Of a stretch of 64,000 bases of DNA, positions 16,534 to 25,140 are shown piece after piece. Source of the DNA: Candidatus Sulfotelmatobacter sp. (lineage in GTDB: Bacteria > Acidobacteriota > Terriglobia > Terriglobales > Acidobacteriaceae); the NCBI GenBank assembly GCA_025462865.1, contig JAOAPI010000106.1, positions 1-64,000 of the forward strand, read 5' to 3'. The notes under the pieces were generated by a model. It was given only the letters and a program-made list of their open reading frames with translations, searched no databases and had not been told where the DNA came from. A program made the translations under genes and the position numbers. Positions within the stretch are counted from its first letter, which is position 1. The number at the start of each line of letters is the position of its first letter.

Positions 16534-17970
16534 CTAGGATCTGGCGACCGGTGAAAACACAGGTGGACGCTGAAACTTCATCATGGCGTAATAGGCCACA
16601 AACGAAATGGCAAATCCGACGAACCACGAGTAGTCATAAAGAACGCGCACGGCTGGGACCGCTAGTCCGATGAGGGCCGTCCCTGCTCCAAGTGCAAGCG
16701 CGACGATCGCACGCCAGTTGAATCCCCGGGAATATTCATACTCTCCGCCACGCAGATAGAGATCGTCCACGTGCAGGATGCACCGTCTCACCAGAAAATA
16801 ATCACAGATCATGATGCCGGCGACGGGACCAAGGAAAGCCGCATAGCCTCCGAGCCATCCGAGGATGAAGGTGTTGTAGTCGGCCAGCAGTTTCCAGGGC
16901 ATCAGCACGATTCCCATGAAGCACGTGATTACACCACCGGTTCGAAAACTGATTCGTCGCGGCCAAAGATTCGAGAAGTCGTTAGCCGGTGACACGACAT
17001 TTGCTCCGATATTGACGTTCAACGTCGCCAGCAGAATGGCGATGAGTGAAATCACAACAGCGACGGGCGAATGAAATCGGCTGAGCAGTTGCACTGGATC
17101 AGAGATTGCGGTCCCGTAAATTACGACGGTGGCCGACGTCACGGCGATGCCGATGAAAGCATAAAGAGTCATTGTCGTGGGCAGCGCCAGCGCCTGGCCA
17201 ATAATTTGTTCGCGCTGATTGCGCGCGAATCGCGTGAAGTCCGGAATATTCAGCGAGACTGTTGCCCAGAAACCTACGGTGCCGTTCAGGGCGGGAATCA
17301 AAAACTTTAGAAAGTCGGCGAAGTTCGTGAACCGTGAAGGCGCGGCCAGCATAGGACCGAAGCCTCCTGCGCTGCGATAGGCCCAAGCTAACAGCAGCAG
17401 GCCAACTGCCAACAGCACCGGCGCGCTGATGCCCTGCAGGATGCGGATGTATTCAATCCCCATGAGGATGACGGCGAGATTGATCAGCCAGAACAAGAGA
17501 AAACAGATGGCGGTTGCATGAGGAACGTTTTTCCAACCGGGCGCAAGCGTCGACAGTAAAGTGCTGATCGCCTCGCCGCCGATCCAGGTCTGGATTCCAA
17601 ACCATCCGCACGCTACCAGTGCTCGCAGGACGGCAGCAACGTTCGCGCCCAGCACTCCGAAAGAAGCGCGAGCCAACACTGGGAAGGGAACCCCATATTT
17701 GGCTCCGGGATGGGAGTTCAGCAGCATTGGAACCAACACGATCACATTGCCGATGAAAATAGTGAAGACGGCTTGCTTCCAGTTCATTCCGCCCTGGATC
17801 AAACTCGCAGCAAGCATGTAGGTGAGAATGTTCACCGACATCGAAATCCACAACGCCGCGAAGTTGTATGTGCCCCAATGCCGGCGGCCCGCTGGCGCGG
17901 GCGCGAGGTCGGGATTATAGAGAGGGCTGGATTCGATTCGAGAGTGGAGTTGAGAAGGCGCGTCCGACAT
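16534..17970 (-). CDS. NCS1-family nucleobase/allantoin/hydantoin permease
   Basis: Inner-membrane symporter, 478 residues and about twelve helices. The family N-terminus is clear (WGTYNFAALWISMSVN, then SLIQGGMNW) along with GVPFPVLARASFGVLGAN and the conserved NFPANDF-like stretch SPANDFSNLWPRRI. I placed the start at the ATG at 17970 (MSDAPSQLH), leaving 28 bp after beta-ureidopropionase; a longer frame would overlap that gene. The two are almost certainly co-transcribed. Likely cargo is uracil, thymine, dihydropyrimidine or hydantoin. The stop lies three bases from that of the convergent LLM gene. Confidence 0.92.
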   Translation of the reverse strand: MSDAPSQLHSRIESSPLYNPDLAPAPAGRRHWGTYNFAALWISMSVNILTYMLAASLIQGGMNWKQAVFTIFIGNVIVLVPMLLNSHPGAKYGVPFPVLARASFGVLGANVAAVLRALVACGWFGIQTWIGGEAISTLLSTLAPGWKNVPHATAICFLLFWLINLAVILMGIEYIRILQGISAPVLLAVGLLLLAWAYRSAGGFGPMLAAPSRFTNFADFLKFLIPALNGTVGFWATVSLNIPDFTRFARNQREQIIGQALALPTTMTLYAFIGIAVTSATVVIYGTAISDPVQLLSRFHSPVAVVISLIAILLATLNVNIGANVVSPANDFSNLWPRRISFRTGGVITCFMGIVLMPWKLLADYNTFILGWLGGYAAFLGPVAGIMICDYFLVRRCILHVDDLYLRGGEYEYSRGFNWRAIVALALGAGTALIGLAVPAVRVLYDYSWFVGFAISFVAYYAMMKFQRPPVFSPVARS

Positions 17971-17998
17971 GGTTAGGGATGTGGAGTTGGAGTTTTTT

Positions 17999-18892
17999 TC
18001 AGTCCGCCGCCGCGGCCTCTCCAGTTTGCGCAGTGAGCGGTCCGTAACTCTCCGGCCGACGGTCGCGGAAGAACTGCCAAACTTTGCGGACTTCCGCAAT
18101 CATGTCGAGGTCGAGGTCCGCCACTACCACTTCGTCTTTATCCCGGCTGGCCTGCGCGATGATCTTGCCGCGCGGATTGCAGAAGTAGCTCTTACCGTAA
18201 AACTCGCCAATGCTCCAGGGCTTCTCAATGCCGACACGGTTCACGGCACCGACGAAATAGCCATTAGCGACGGCATGCGCAGGCTGCTCGAGTTCCCACA
18301 AATATTCCGAGAGCCCAGCCACGGTCGCCGAAGGATTGAAGACGATCTCCGCGCCGTTCAATCCCAGAATGCGCGCGCCTTCGGGGAAATGGCGGTCGTA
18401 GCAAATGTAAACTCCCACCCGCGCATATTTTGTTTCGAAAACGGGATAGCCACCATCTCCCGGAGTGAAGTAAAACTTCTCCCAGAATCCGGGATGGCAG
18501 TGGGGGATATGATGCTTGCGGTATTTTCCCAGGTAACGGCCATCTGCATCGATTACGGCGGCGCTATTGAAATATACGCCGGGCATTTGTTCTTCATAGA
18601 CCGGAACTACGATCACCATGCGATGTTTGGCGGCGAGCTTTTGCATCATGCGGACCGTCGGCCCATCCGGCACCCGCTCGGTGAGTTCATACCAGCGCGC
18701 ATTCTGCTCCGCACAAAAATACGGTCCGTAGAAAAGTTCCTGCAGACACAGAATCTGGGTTTTCTTTCGCGCCGCCTGCTCAATCAGCTTCAGATGCTTA
18801 TCAATCATCGCCTTTCGGATCTGGGCGAGGGGACGGTCTGTGCTGATGGCGTTGCTGGCCTGAATCAAGGCGCAGCGCACATTTCGCGGCAT
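17999..18892 (-). CDS. Beta-ureidopropionase / N-carbamoyl amidase (nitrilase superfamily)
   Basis: Hydrolyses N-carbamoyl-beta-alanine (or -beta-aminoisobutyrate) to beta-amino acid, CO2 and ammonia, the last step of reductive pyrimidine degradation. About 297 residues. The Glu-Lys-Cys triad can be placed at LQELFYGPYF, YLGKYRKHHIPH and GVYICYDRHFPEGAR. GGAGG lies eight bases before the ATG at 18892, so I prefer it over an ATG 24 bp upstream that has no ribosome-binding site. It forms an operon with the NCS1 transporter and complements hydA. N-carbamoylputrescine amidase is a close homologue, but context favours the pyrimidine role. Confidence 0.87.
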   Translation of the reverse strand: MPRNVRCALIQASNAISTDRPLAQIRKAMIDKHLKLIEQAARKKTQILCLQELFYGPYFCAEQNARWYELTERVPDGPTVRMMQKLAAKHRMVIVVPVYEEQMPGVYFNSAAVIDADGRYLGKYRKHHIPHCHPGFWEKFYFTPGDGGYPVFETKYARVGVYICYDRHFPEGARILGLNGAEIVFNPSATVAGLSEYLWELEQPAHAVANGYFVGAVNRVGIEKPWSIGEFYGKSYFCNPRGKIIAQASRDKDEVVVADLDLDMIAEVRKVWQFFRDRRPESYGPLTAQTGEAAAAD

Positions 18893-18995
18893 GGATCGAA
18901 CCTCCGAGGAAGGCAACTATAGCAGAAACCTGCTCTGGATTGGCTCGCACGAAGCTCATCGAATGAGTATTCGAGGCACTTGAAGTTTGTCCTCG

Positions 18996-19024
18996 TTGAC
19001 ACAATGGGGAGCGCGAAATAAACT
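18996..19024 (+). promoter_or_regulatory. Sigma-70 promoter for ribokinase
   Basis: A perfect TTGACA (18996-19001), a 17-bp spacer and TAAACT (19019-19024) precede the ribokinase ATG by 29 bp. Position and spacing make this one of the best promoters in the window. Confidence 0.62.
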
Positions 19025-19053
19025 CGGCGTTCTCAGGCTTTCCGAAAAAAACT

Positions 19054-19989
19054 ATGGCCAGGCGTCCTCGCATCGCGGTGGTTGGAAGTGCCAACGTCGA
19101 TCTCACAACTTTTACCGATGTGTTTCCCAAACCTGGGGAAACGATATTCGGCCAGAAATTCGATCTGGGATTCGGCGGGAAAGGTGCGAACCAGGCGGTG
19201 GCTGCGCGCCTCTGTGGCGCGGACGTGTTCATGGTGGCGCGAGTAGGAAGCGACCTGTTTGGTCCGGCGACGATCGAGAACTTCAAGAAACTTGGCATCG
19301 ATACGGCACACGTCAAGCAGGTTGAGGGATTGTCCAGCGGAGTGGCGCCGATCTTCGTCGAGCCCAACGGACAAAATCGAATCCTAGTGGTGAAAGGAGC
19401 CAATGACGCGCTGAAGGCTGCTGATGTCGATGCCGCCGCTGAGATGCTGAAAACTGCGGATTGCATCGTGCTCCAGTTTGAAATCCCGTTGGAGACGGTC
19501 TACTACACCGTTGCGTTTGCGAAAAAGCACGGAATTCGCTGCATTCTGAATCCGGCTCCCGGCCAACTGGTTGAAATGGGGGCCCTCACCGATCTCGATT
19601 ATTTCGTTCCGAACGAGAGTGAAGCCGAAACCGTTACTGGCCTTCCGGTACGAAATGTCGACGGCGCGAAGAAGTGCGCGGAAAAGTTAATGACGGGCGG
19701 CATTCGCCGGGTGATCATCACCTTGGGGGCCAATGGTTCCCTGCTTGCGGCGCGTGGCGTAAGTGAACATGTGCCAGCCTTCGCCGTAAAAAGCGTCGAC
19801 AGCAGTGGCGCGGGCGACGCCTTCATCGGGAGCTTCGCCGTTTTCCTGGCGGAAGGAATACCGGAACTGGAGGCGGTGCGGCGCGCCAATCTGTATGCCG
19901 GACTCTCGACAACGGGCGTGGGAACACAGAAATCGTTCTATGATCGCGCCCGTTTTGATGCGGAGTGGGGCGTTCAGGGCCGACGCTAG
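19054..19989 (+). CDS. rbsK: Ribokinase
   Basis: Phosphorylates ribose to ribose-5-phosphate in the cytoplasm, recovering the sugar released by nucleoside hydrolases. PfkB-family protein of 311 residues. GSANVDLTTF opens the protein, LGFGGKGANQAVAA is the substrate-binding loop, NPAPGQ and TLGANGSL follow, and DSSGAGDAFIGSFAVFL carries the anion hole and catalytic Asp. A strong promoter lies upstream, with the TonB receptor 249 bp downstream on the same strand. Context between nucleobase degradation genes and the receptor/hydrolase block fits ribose salvage. Other PfkB sugar substrates are possible but less likely. Confidence 0.92.
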   Translation: MARRPRIAVVGSANVDLTTFTDVFPKPGETIFGQKFDLGFGGKGANQAVAARLCGADVFMVARVGSDLFGPATIENFKKLGIDTAHVKQVEGLSSGVAPIFVEPNGQNRILVVKGANDALKAADVDAAAEMLKTADCIVLQFEIPLETVYYTVAFAKKHGIRCILNPAPGQLVEMGALTDLDYFVPNESEAETVTGLPVRNVDGAKKCAEKLMTGGIRRVIITLGANGSLLAARGVSEHVPAFAVKSVDSSGAGDAFIGSFAVFLAEGIPELEAVRRANLYAGLSTTGVGTQKSFYDRARFDAEWGVQGRR

Positions 19990-20117
19990 CTCGATCTCGA
20001 CGATTCTCCTCAACAAAAACCAGTTTCCCCGATGGACTTGCCGTCCGTTTTAACGCCTGACGTGTGCAAAAAAGGAAATCCAAATTATTGCTAGTGGTTA
20101 TCAATTACCGAAAAGTC

Positions 20118-20147
20118 TTGACTTCGGTCGTACCCGCCATTTATAAG
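20118..20147 (+). promoter_or_regulatory. Sigma-70 promoter for the TonB receptor
   Basis: TTGACT (20118-20123), an 18-bp spacer and TATAAG (20142-20147), each five of six to consensus. It leaves a leader of about 85 nt before the ATG at 20239, so the receptor appears to have its own promoter separate from rbsK. Confidence 0.6.
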
Positions 20148-20238
20148 GCCGTTCTACGGTCCAAAACCTCCCAGATTCAATGCGGAACGGAGAGTCCGCT
20201 CGTCATTCGGTGCGGGGCCGCCGAAAAAGGGGAATTTA

Positions 20239-23200
20239 ATGTTGAAAAAGAGGGCGCTGGTCGTCGTTTTCTGTTCGTTCGCGTTTTCGGTCTGTCCGCT
20301 CCTGTACGGTCAGGCGACCGGGAGTCTTTCAGGTACCGTTTCCGACAAAGCGGGAGCGGTCGTCTCCGGAGCCACCGTGGTGGCCACGTCTCGCGACACG
20401 GGCGCAACGCGCGAAGGCAAGACTGACGACTCTGGCCATTACCTGATTCCTCTGTTGCCCGTCTCCTACTACACAATTCGCGTGGAGGCCCCGGGCTTCC
20501 GGACGACAGAGCAGAAGGACATTCGCCTGCAAGTTGACGAACACCGCGAAGTGGATTTCGCACTCAATCCCGCTTCGGTGTCGACTTCGGTGGAGGTTAA
20601 CGCGACCGAAGTGGCGGTGGAGACGTCAAATTCGACCCTTGGCCAAGTCATCACTTCAGAGCAGGTTGCCGAATTGCCCTTGAACGGGCGCGACTTCGTT
20701 CAGTTGGCCACGCTCACGCCTGGCACCACACAGGAAACGAATCCAGGGAGCTTCTTTACATCCGGAGCGAGCAGCGAAGTTGCGGCCCGCGGAATTTATT
20801 CACTTTCGGTGGGCGGATCGCGCGCCCAGAGCACCGACTGGCTGCTCGACGGCGTCGACAACAATGAACTCACTGCTGGAGGCATTTCGATTCTACCTTC
20901 GATCGACGCCATCCAGGAATTCAAAGTTCTGACCTACAACTACGCGGCCGAGTGGGGCACTCGAGCAGGCCCAACCGTGTTGGTGACGACCAAATCAGGT
21001 ACGAACAACTTTCACGGATCAGTTTTTGAATTTTTCCGAAACACAAAGCTGGATGCCCGCAGCTACTTTGCATCGGCCAGGGAGCAGTTCAATCTGAATC
21101 AATTCGGCGCGGCTTTCGGCGGACCGATTCGGAAAGACAAGACGTTCTTCTTTGTCGACTACCAAGCGAAAATGCAGCGGCATGGCATACCTTTTAGCGG
21201 GCTAGTGCCAACACCGGCGATGCTAACCGGGGACTACAGTCTTGATCCGTTGGGCGTCGCCCGGCCTGGCGTATTCGACTTCGTTAACAAGCCAACCAAC
21301 GCGGACGGTTTCGGCGACATTAACAGCCCGTATACTTTCGGGGCCTTTCAATGCGACGGCGCGGGAAATCCCTTACCCGCAGGTGCTGGCGGCGTTCAGC
21401 CTACGGGTGTGAACTGCAACAAGATTCCCTCGAATATGTTCGATCCGACTGTCAATCCGTCGGTCGACCCATCCGGTTTGGCGATGATGAAGCTTTACCC
21501 GCAGCCGAATATTGTTAACACCAACACAGTGACCAACTTTTCGAATGTCCCGGTGAGAAGACTGAACGAAGGCGAGTTCGATGTGAAGCTCGATCACACT
21601 TTCTCGAGCAAGGATTCTGCCTTCGCTCGGTTCAGTTACGACCAGGCAACTTCATTTGTACCGGGCGGCTCCCCCGGATTTGCGGAAGCAAACGCTTTTG
21701 GAAGCAGCCAGAACATTACCAATCACGGGCGCAACGTGGCGATCTCGGAGACTCACATTTTCTCCGATCGCAATCTCAATCAATTCACCGCGGGCTTTAA
21801 CCGGATTTTCAATCACATCCTCTCGTTCGGGAACGGCAGCTGCGAAGCCGCCAACATCGGGATACTGGGCGCGGATCTGAACAGCAAATGTCCCAACGCC
21901 CCTGGCGGTATCGCAAATCAATCTACAAAAGACTGCATAAGCTGCGGGTTAAGTTCCACACTGATGAACAACTACTGGGCTCTGGGTGACCGGGGGTTTG
22001 CACCATTCCAGGGTGGCACCAACGTTTTCTCGATTTCCGATTCTTTTGACATGATTCGCGGCAAGCACCACATCCGCACCGGCGCTGGATTCCGCGACCA
22101 GCAGATGAATGTTGAAACCAGTGCCTTCCAAGATGGCTTCTTTATTAACTTCGGTCTTACAGGAGATGCTACGGCTGATCTGTTGCTTGGCCAACTGGGC
22201 GGAGGAATTCACGATCAGACGTTTTTCGGAGCTACGACGGGCCGTCGCTGGAAATTGTTCCGTCCTTTTGTTGATGACGAATGGCGCGTGACCCCTGATC
22301 TGACCTTGACCTTGGGCCTCGCATGGGCGCTCGTGACACCGATCACCGAAGCCCAAAATCGTCAGGCGAACTTCGATTTTGCCAGCGGTAAGTTCTTTGT
22401 CGCTGGGTCGGTGCCCTTCGGCAGTTGTACGATCTGCGTTCGATCGGACGGGCGCGTTGGCATTCAGATGGACAAGACCGCTCTCGAACCTCGGATCGGA
22501 CTGGCTTGGAAGCCATTTGGCTCACAGAAAACAGCAGTGCGCGCCGGTTATGCAATTTTCCATGATTCTTCCTGGAATCAGGGTGCGCAGGGATTGTGGG
22601 AGAATCCGCCGTACTTTGCCGAGTCTGATAACTTCTTCGGACCTTGTCCATTTAACAATTCAGGACAAGCTGTGCCGGCGAATTGCGGCAATCGATATCT
22701 TTTCCTTGACTCCACTTTAAATCCCATTACATCGCCTCCGAGCCCACAGTCTTTTCCAGGCGCCCTTCAATCTCAAAACCTCAATTACAAACAGGGCCGC
22801 GTGCAGCAGTTCAACCTGAATATCGAGCGTCAATTGCCCGGTAATATCGTGCTGACGGCTGGTTATGCGGGCTCGCGAAGCTCTCACATTCTGGTGGACG
22901 GTTTGAACCTGAACGTTGGGTCGCCCAGCGCTTGCGATCCGGCAAACCCGGACTTTAATCCGAATTACCACCTAGGCTGCGCCCCCGGCGGGGGCCCCTT
23001 CGCACCTAAATGGGGTGCACCCACGTTTCCGTTCAACTTGACGATAAACAATAACAACGACGTTGGCAGGGCTCACTACGATTCGTTGCAGGTCAAAGCT
23101 GAAACCAAGAGCACGCGCCACGGACTTTACGCGCTTCTGGGTTACACCTATTCGCGCACATTCGATTCAGGGTTTGCGGACGGGTTGGGAACCTTTCCTG

Positions 23201-23901
23201 GAGCCACATACTTCCCGTTGCCAGGCACACAGAGCAAAGATTGGGCGCTTTCGGCGCTCAACCTAAATCACCAGTTTACGGCCAGCGTTCTTTATGATTT
23301 GCCGTTCGGTAAGGGCAAAACGTATGGAAGTTCCTGGAACGGTCCGGTCAACGCAGTTCTCGGAGGCTGGACGCTTAACTTGATCGAAAAGATTACTTCA
23401 GGATTTCCTTTGTTTGTAGTTGATAGCGCCAACGGGGGCACACCCGGAGATCCAGGCGTTTCGGGGGTAGCCTTCTCCTGGAATGGAAACGGATTAAACC
23501 GCCCGGATCAGGTCGGTGATCCCAACAAAGCGGGACCAGTAGCTGCCAACCCGAGCTGCCAAGCACCCTCTCGGGTGCACACACTTACGAATTGGTTCAA
23601 TCCCTGCGCGTATACTCACGCGGCAGCCGGAGAGCTAGGAAACTCAGATCGTGCGCCGCTGTACGGACCACGTTTTGTGAACACCGATCTCTCCATCGTC
23701 AAGCATTTCCCGCTTCCCTACGAGACTGTAAGGCTGGACTTCCGTGCTGAGTTCTTCAATATCTTTAACCATGCTCAGTTCTACTTGCCGGGCGGGAGCA
23801 GCGGCATGCAGGATGTAAACGCTGCCAGCAGTTTCGGGGTCATAAGCGGAACGGTGAACAACCCGCGTGTTGTCCAACTCGCCCTTAAGCTTAACTTTTA
23901 G
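20239..23901 (+). CDS. Oar-type TonB-dependent outer-membrane receptor
   Basis: 1220-residue outer-membrane transporter. A Sec signal peptide (cleavage near LLYGQA) is followed by a carboxypeptidase-regulatory-like domain (GSLSGTVSDKAGAVVSGATV, residues ~28-115), a plug (EQVAELPLNGRDFVQL, LLDGVDNNE) and a large beta barrel. It ends in LALKLNF with the terminal Phe expected for BAM-dependent insertion. GGGGA precedes the start. No SusD-like lipoprotein accompanies it, typical of acidobacterial Oar receptors. It is followed by a hairpin and then a run of exported nucleoside-hydrolase-family genes, with ribokinase upstream, so nucleosides, oligonucleotides or a ribosylated compound are candidate ligands. 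The ligand is inference, since Oar-like receptors are numerous and unspecific by sequence. Confidence 0.92.
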   Translation: MLKKRALVVVFCSFAFSVCPLLYGQATGSLSGTVSDKAGAVVSGATVVATSRDTGATREGKTDDSGHYLIPLLPVSYYTIRVEAPGFRTTEQKDIRLQVDEHREVDFALNPASVSTSVEVNATEVAVETSNSTLGQVITSEQVAELPLNGRDFVQLATLTPGTTQETNPGSFFTSGASSEVAARGIYSLSVGGSRAQSTDWLLDGVDNNELTAGGISILPSIDAIQEFKVLTYNYAAEWGTRAGPTVLVTTKSGTNNFHGSVFEFFRNTKLDARSYFASAREQFNLNQFGAAFGGPIRKDKTFFFVDYQAKMQRHGIPFSGLVPTPAMLTGDYSLDPLGVARPGVFDFVNKPTNADGFGDINSPYTFGAFQCDGAGNPLPAGAGGVQPTGVNCNKIPSNMFDPTVNPSVDPSGLAMMKLYPQPNIVNTNTVTNFSNVPVRRLNEGEFDVKLDHTFSSKDSAFARFSYDQATSFVPGGSPGFAEANAFGSSQNITNHGRNVAISETHIFSDRNLNQFTAGFNRIFNHILSFGNGSCEAANIGILGADLNSKCPNAPGGIANQSTKDCISCGLSSTLMNNYWALGDRGFAPFQGGTNVFSISDSFDMIRGKHHIRTGAGFRDQQMNVETSAFQDGFFINFGLTGDATADLLLGQLGGGIHDQTFFGATTGRRWKLFRPFVDDEWRVTPDLTLTLGLAWALVTPITEAQNRQANFDFASGKFFVAGSVPFGSCTICVRSDGRVGIQMDKTALEPRIGLAWKPFGSQKTAVRAGYAIFHDSSWNQGAQGLWENPPYFAESDNFFGPCPFNNSGQAVPANCGNRYLFLDSTLNPITSPPSPQSFPGALQSQNLNYKQGRVQQFNLNIERQLPGNIVLTAGYAGSRSSHILVDGLNLNVGSPSACDPANPDFNPNYHLGCAPGGGPFAPKWGAPTFPFNLTINNNNDVGRAHYDSLQVKAETKSTRHGLYALLGYTYSRTFDSGFADGLGTFPGATYFPLPGTQSKDWALSALNLNHQFTASVLYDLPFGKGKTYGSSWNGPVNAVLGGWTLNLIEKITSGFPLFVVDSANGGTPGDPGVSGVAFSWNGNGLNRPDQVGDPNKAGPVAANPSCQAPSRVHTLTNWFNPCAYTHAAAGELGNSDRAPLYGPRFVNTDLSIVKHFPLPYETVRLDFRAEFFNIFNHAQFYLPGGSSGMQDVNAASSFGVISGTVNNPRVVQLALKLNF

Positions 23902-23925
23902 GACAAGTCAATTGTATTTTTAGCC

Positions 23926-23958
23926 AGGCAGACTGGACGATTCAGTCTGCCTTTAAAT
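23926..23958 (+). terminator. Hairpin between TonB receptor and nucleoside hydrolase (terminator or attenuator)
   Basis: A perfect 10-bp stem AGGCAGACTG/CAGTCTGCCT (23926-23935 and 23943-23952) with a seven-base loop is followed by TTAAATTT. It starts 25 bp after the receptor stop and ends ~30 bp before the next gene. It would lower, not necessarily abolish, read-through into the hydrolase genes; RNA-stability roles are also possible. Confidence 0.65.
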
Positions 23959-23987
23959 TTGCAATTGAAAAATCAGCTGGAGGATTG

Positions 23988-25091
23988 ATGGCGCAGTGCG
24001 GAGGGAAAGTCGCATACGTCTCTGTTGTCGCGCTCCTGCTTTGTTCCGCCGCGGTTGCCCAGAAAATCAAAGTCATCGTCGACCAGGATGCGCGCGGTCC
24101 CGGCACCAGCGATCAGCAGGCTATCCTTGTATTCCTTCAGTCAGAGAGGTTTGACGTGCTCGGCATCACGACGGTCAGCGGGGACCAGTGGGCGAAAGAA
24201 GAGACACAGCATGTGCTGCGTCTGCTGGAGATTGCTGACCGGACTGACGTCCCGGTGATTCAGGGCGCGGAGTTTCCCCTGCTCAACTCGAAGGAAGAAG
24301 GCGAGCGATGGGAAGCGCTTTACGGAAAGCTGGAATACAAGGGCTGCTGGACCGAGAGATTCGAGGCGAACCGATCCACAATTTACGATGAGCCTTATCA
24401 CGCGCCCGACGTTGTTCCTCCGATGCGGGAAGGTGAGCCGCACATTCACGCGCAGCCCGGCACGGCCGCCGAATTTATTGTGCAGATGGTGCACAAATAT
24501 CCTGGAGAAGTAGTTCTCTGGGCAGGCGGACCGCTGACGAATTATGCTCTCGCGCTGAAGCTGGATCCATCCGTAGCAACGCTGGCAAAAGAATTCGTTC
24601 TGATGGGTGGCGGACTCTACGCCGACAAGGGAGCGATCGACACGGGCGCGATTGATGCGCGCCGCGAATTCAACTGGTGGTTCGATCCGGAGGCGGCTCG
24701 CATTGTGCTGCGTGCGCCGTGGAAAAAACTAACCATTACGCCGATTGATATCTCGGTGAAGACGCGCTTTACGACGGAGATGAAGGCGACTATCGCTAAA
24801 GCTGGCACGCCCGTTACTCAATATCTGGATAAATATTCGTTGCCTGGATATATGTGGGACGAGATCGCAGGCGCGGCCATGCTTGACCCGTCCATAATCA
24901 CGGGGCAGAAGCAGCTCTACATGGACATCGACGTCGATCACGGAGCCAGCTATGGGAAAACGATCTTCTGGAGTTCAACCACGAAAGTCCCTCCGTACCT
25001 GCGGCTGGCCGACGTGCAGTTCGACATCGACGCGGAAAAGTTCTACAAGCTCTACATTGATCTGATGACGCGGCCCCCGCGCAAGCGGTGA
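23988..25091 (+). CDS. Exported divergent nucleoside-hydrolase-like protein, type A (copy 1)
   Basis: Nucleoside hydrolase fold, ~367 residues, with a Sec signal peptide (VAYVSVVALLLCSAAVAQ). GGAGG at 23979-23983 favours the ATG at 23988 over the TTG just before it. Canonical motifs are altered together. DxDPGxDDA is replaced by VDQDARGPGTSDQQAIL, AGN by TTVSGDQWAKEE, and HGxxGLG is lost in favour of YGKLEYKGCW. The ribose-contact Glu and Asn persist in RREFNWWFDPEAAR, and the late metal Asp in MWDEIAGAA, with Trp where His is usual. A family-specific tail (EKFYKLYIDLM) follows. It is the closest paralogue of the gene at 28690. A riboside or related N-glycoside is likely bound; reaction and substrate are unproven. 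Confidence 0.85.
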   Translation: MAQCGGKVAYVSVVALLLCSAAVAQKIKVIVDQDARGPGTSDQQAILVFLQSERFDVLGITTVSGDQWAKEETQHVLRLLEIADRTDVPVIQGAEFPLLNSKEEGERWEALYGKLEYKGCWTERFEANRSTIYDEPYHAPDVVPPMREGEPHIHAQPGTAAEFIVQMVHKYPGEVVLWAGGPLTNYALALKLDPSVATLAKEFVLMGGGLYADKGAIDTGAIDARREFNWWFDPEAARIVLRAPWKKLTITPIDISVKTRFTTEMKATIAKAGTPVTQYLDKYSLPGYMWDEIAGAAMLDPSIITGQKQLYMDIDVDHGASYGKTIFWSSTTKVPPYLRLADVQFDIDAEKFYKLYIDLMTRPPRKR

Positions 25092-25140
25092 AACTCTTCG
25101 GGCGCGCGAAATCAATTACCAGCACTCTGAAAGGTTCACG

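Noticed and set aside
20064-20426. Small + frame ahead of and overlapping the TonB receptor
   Set aside because: It crosses the promoter and the receptor signal peptide in another frame; arginine-rich shadow without domain.
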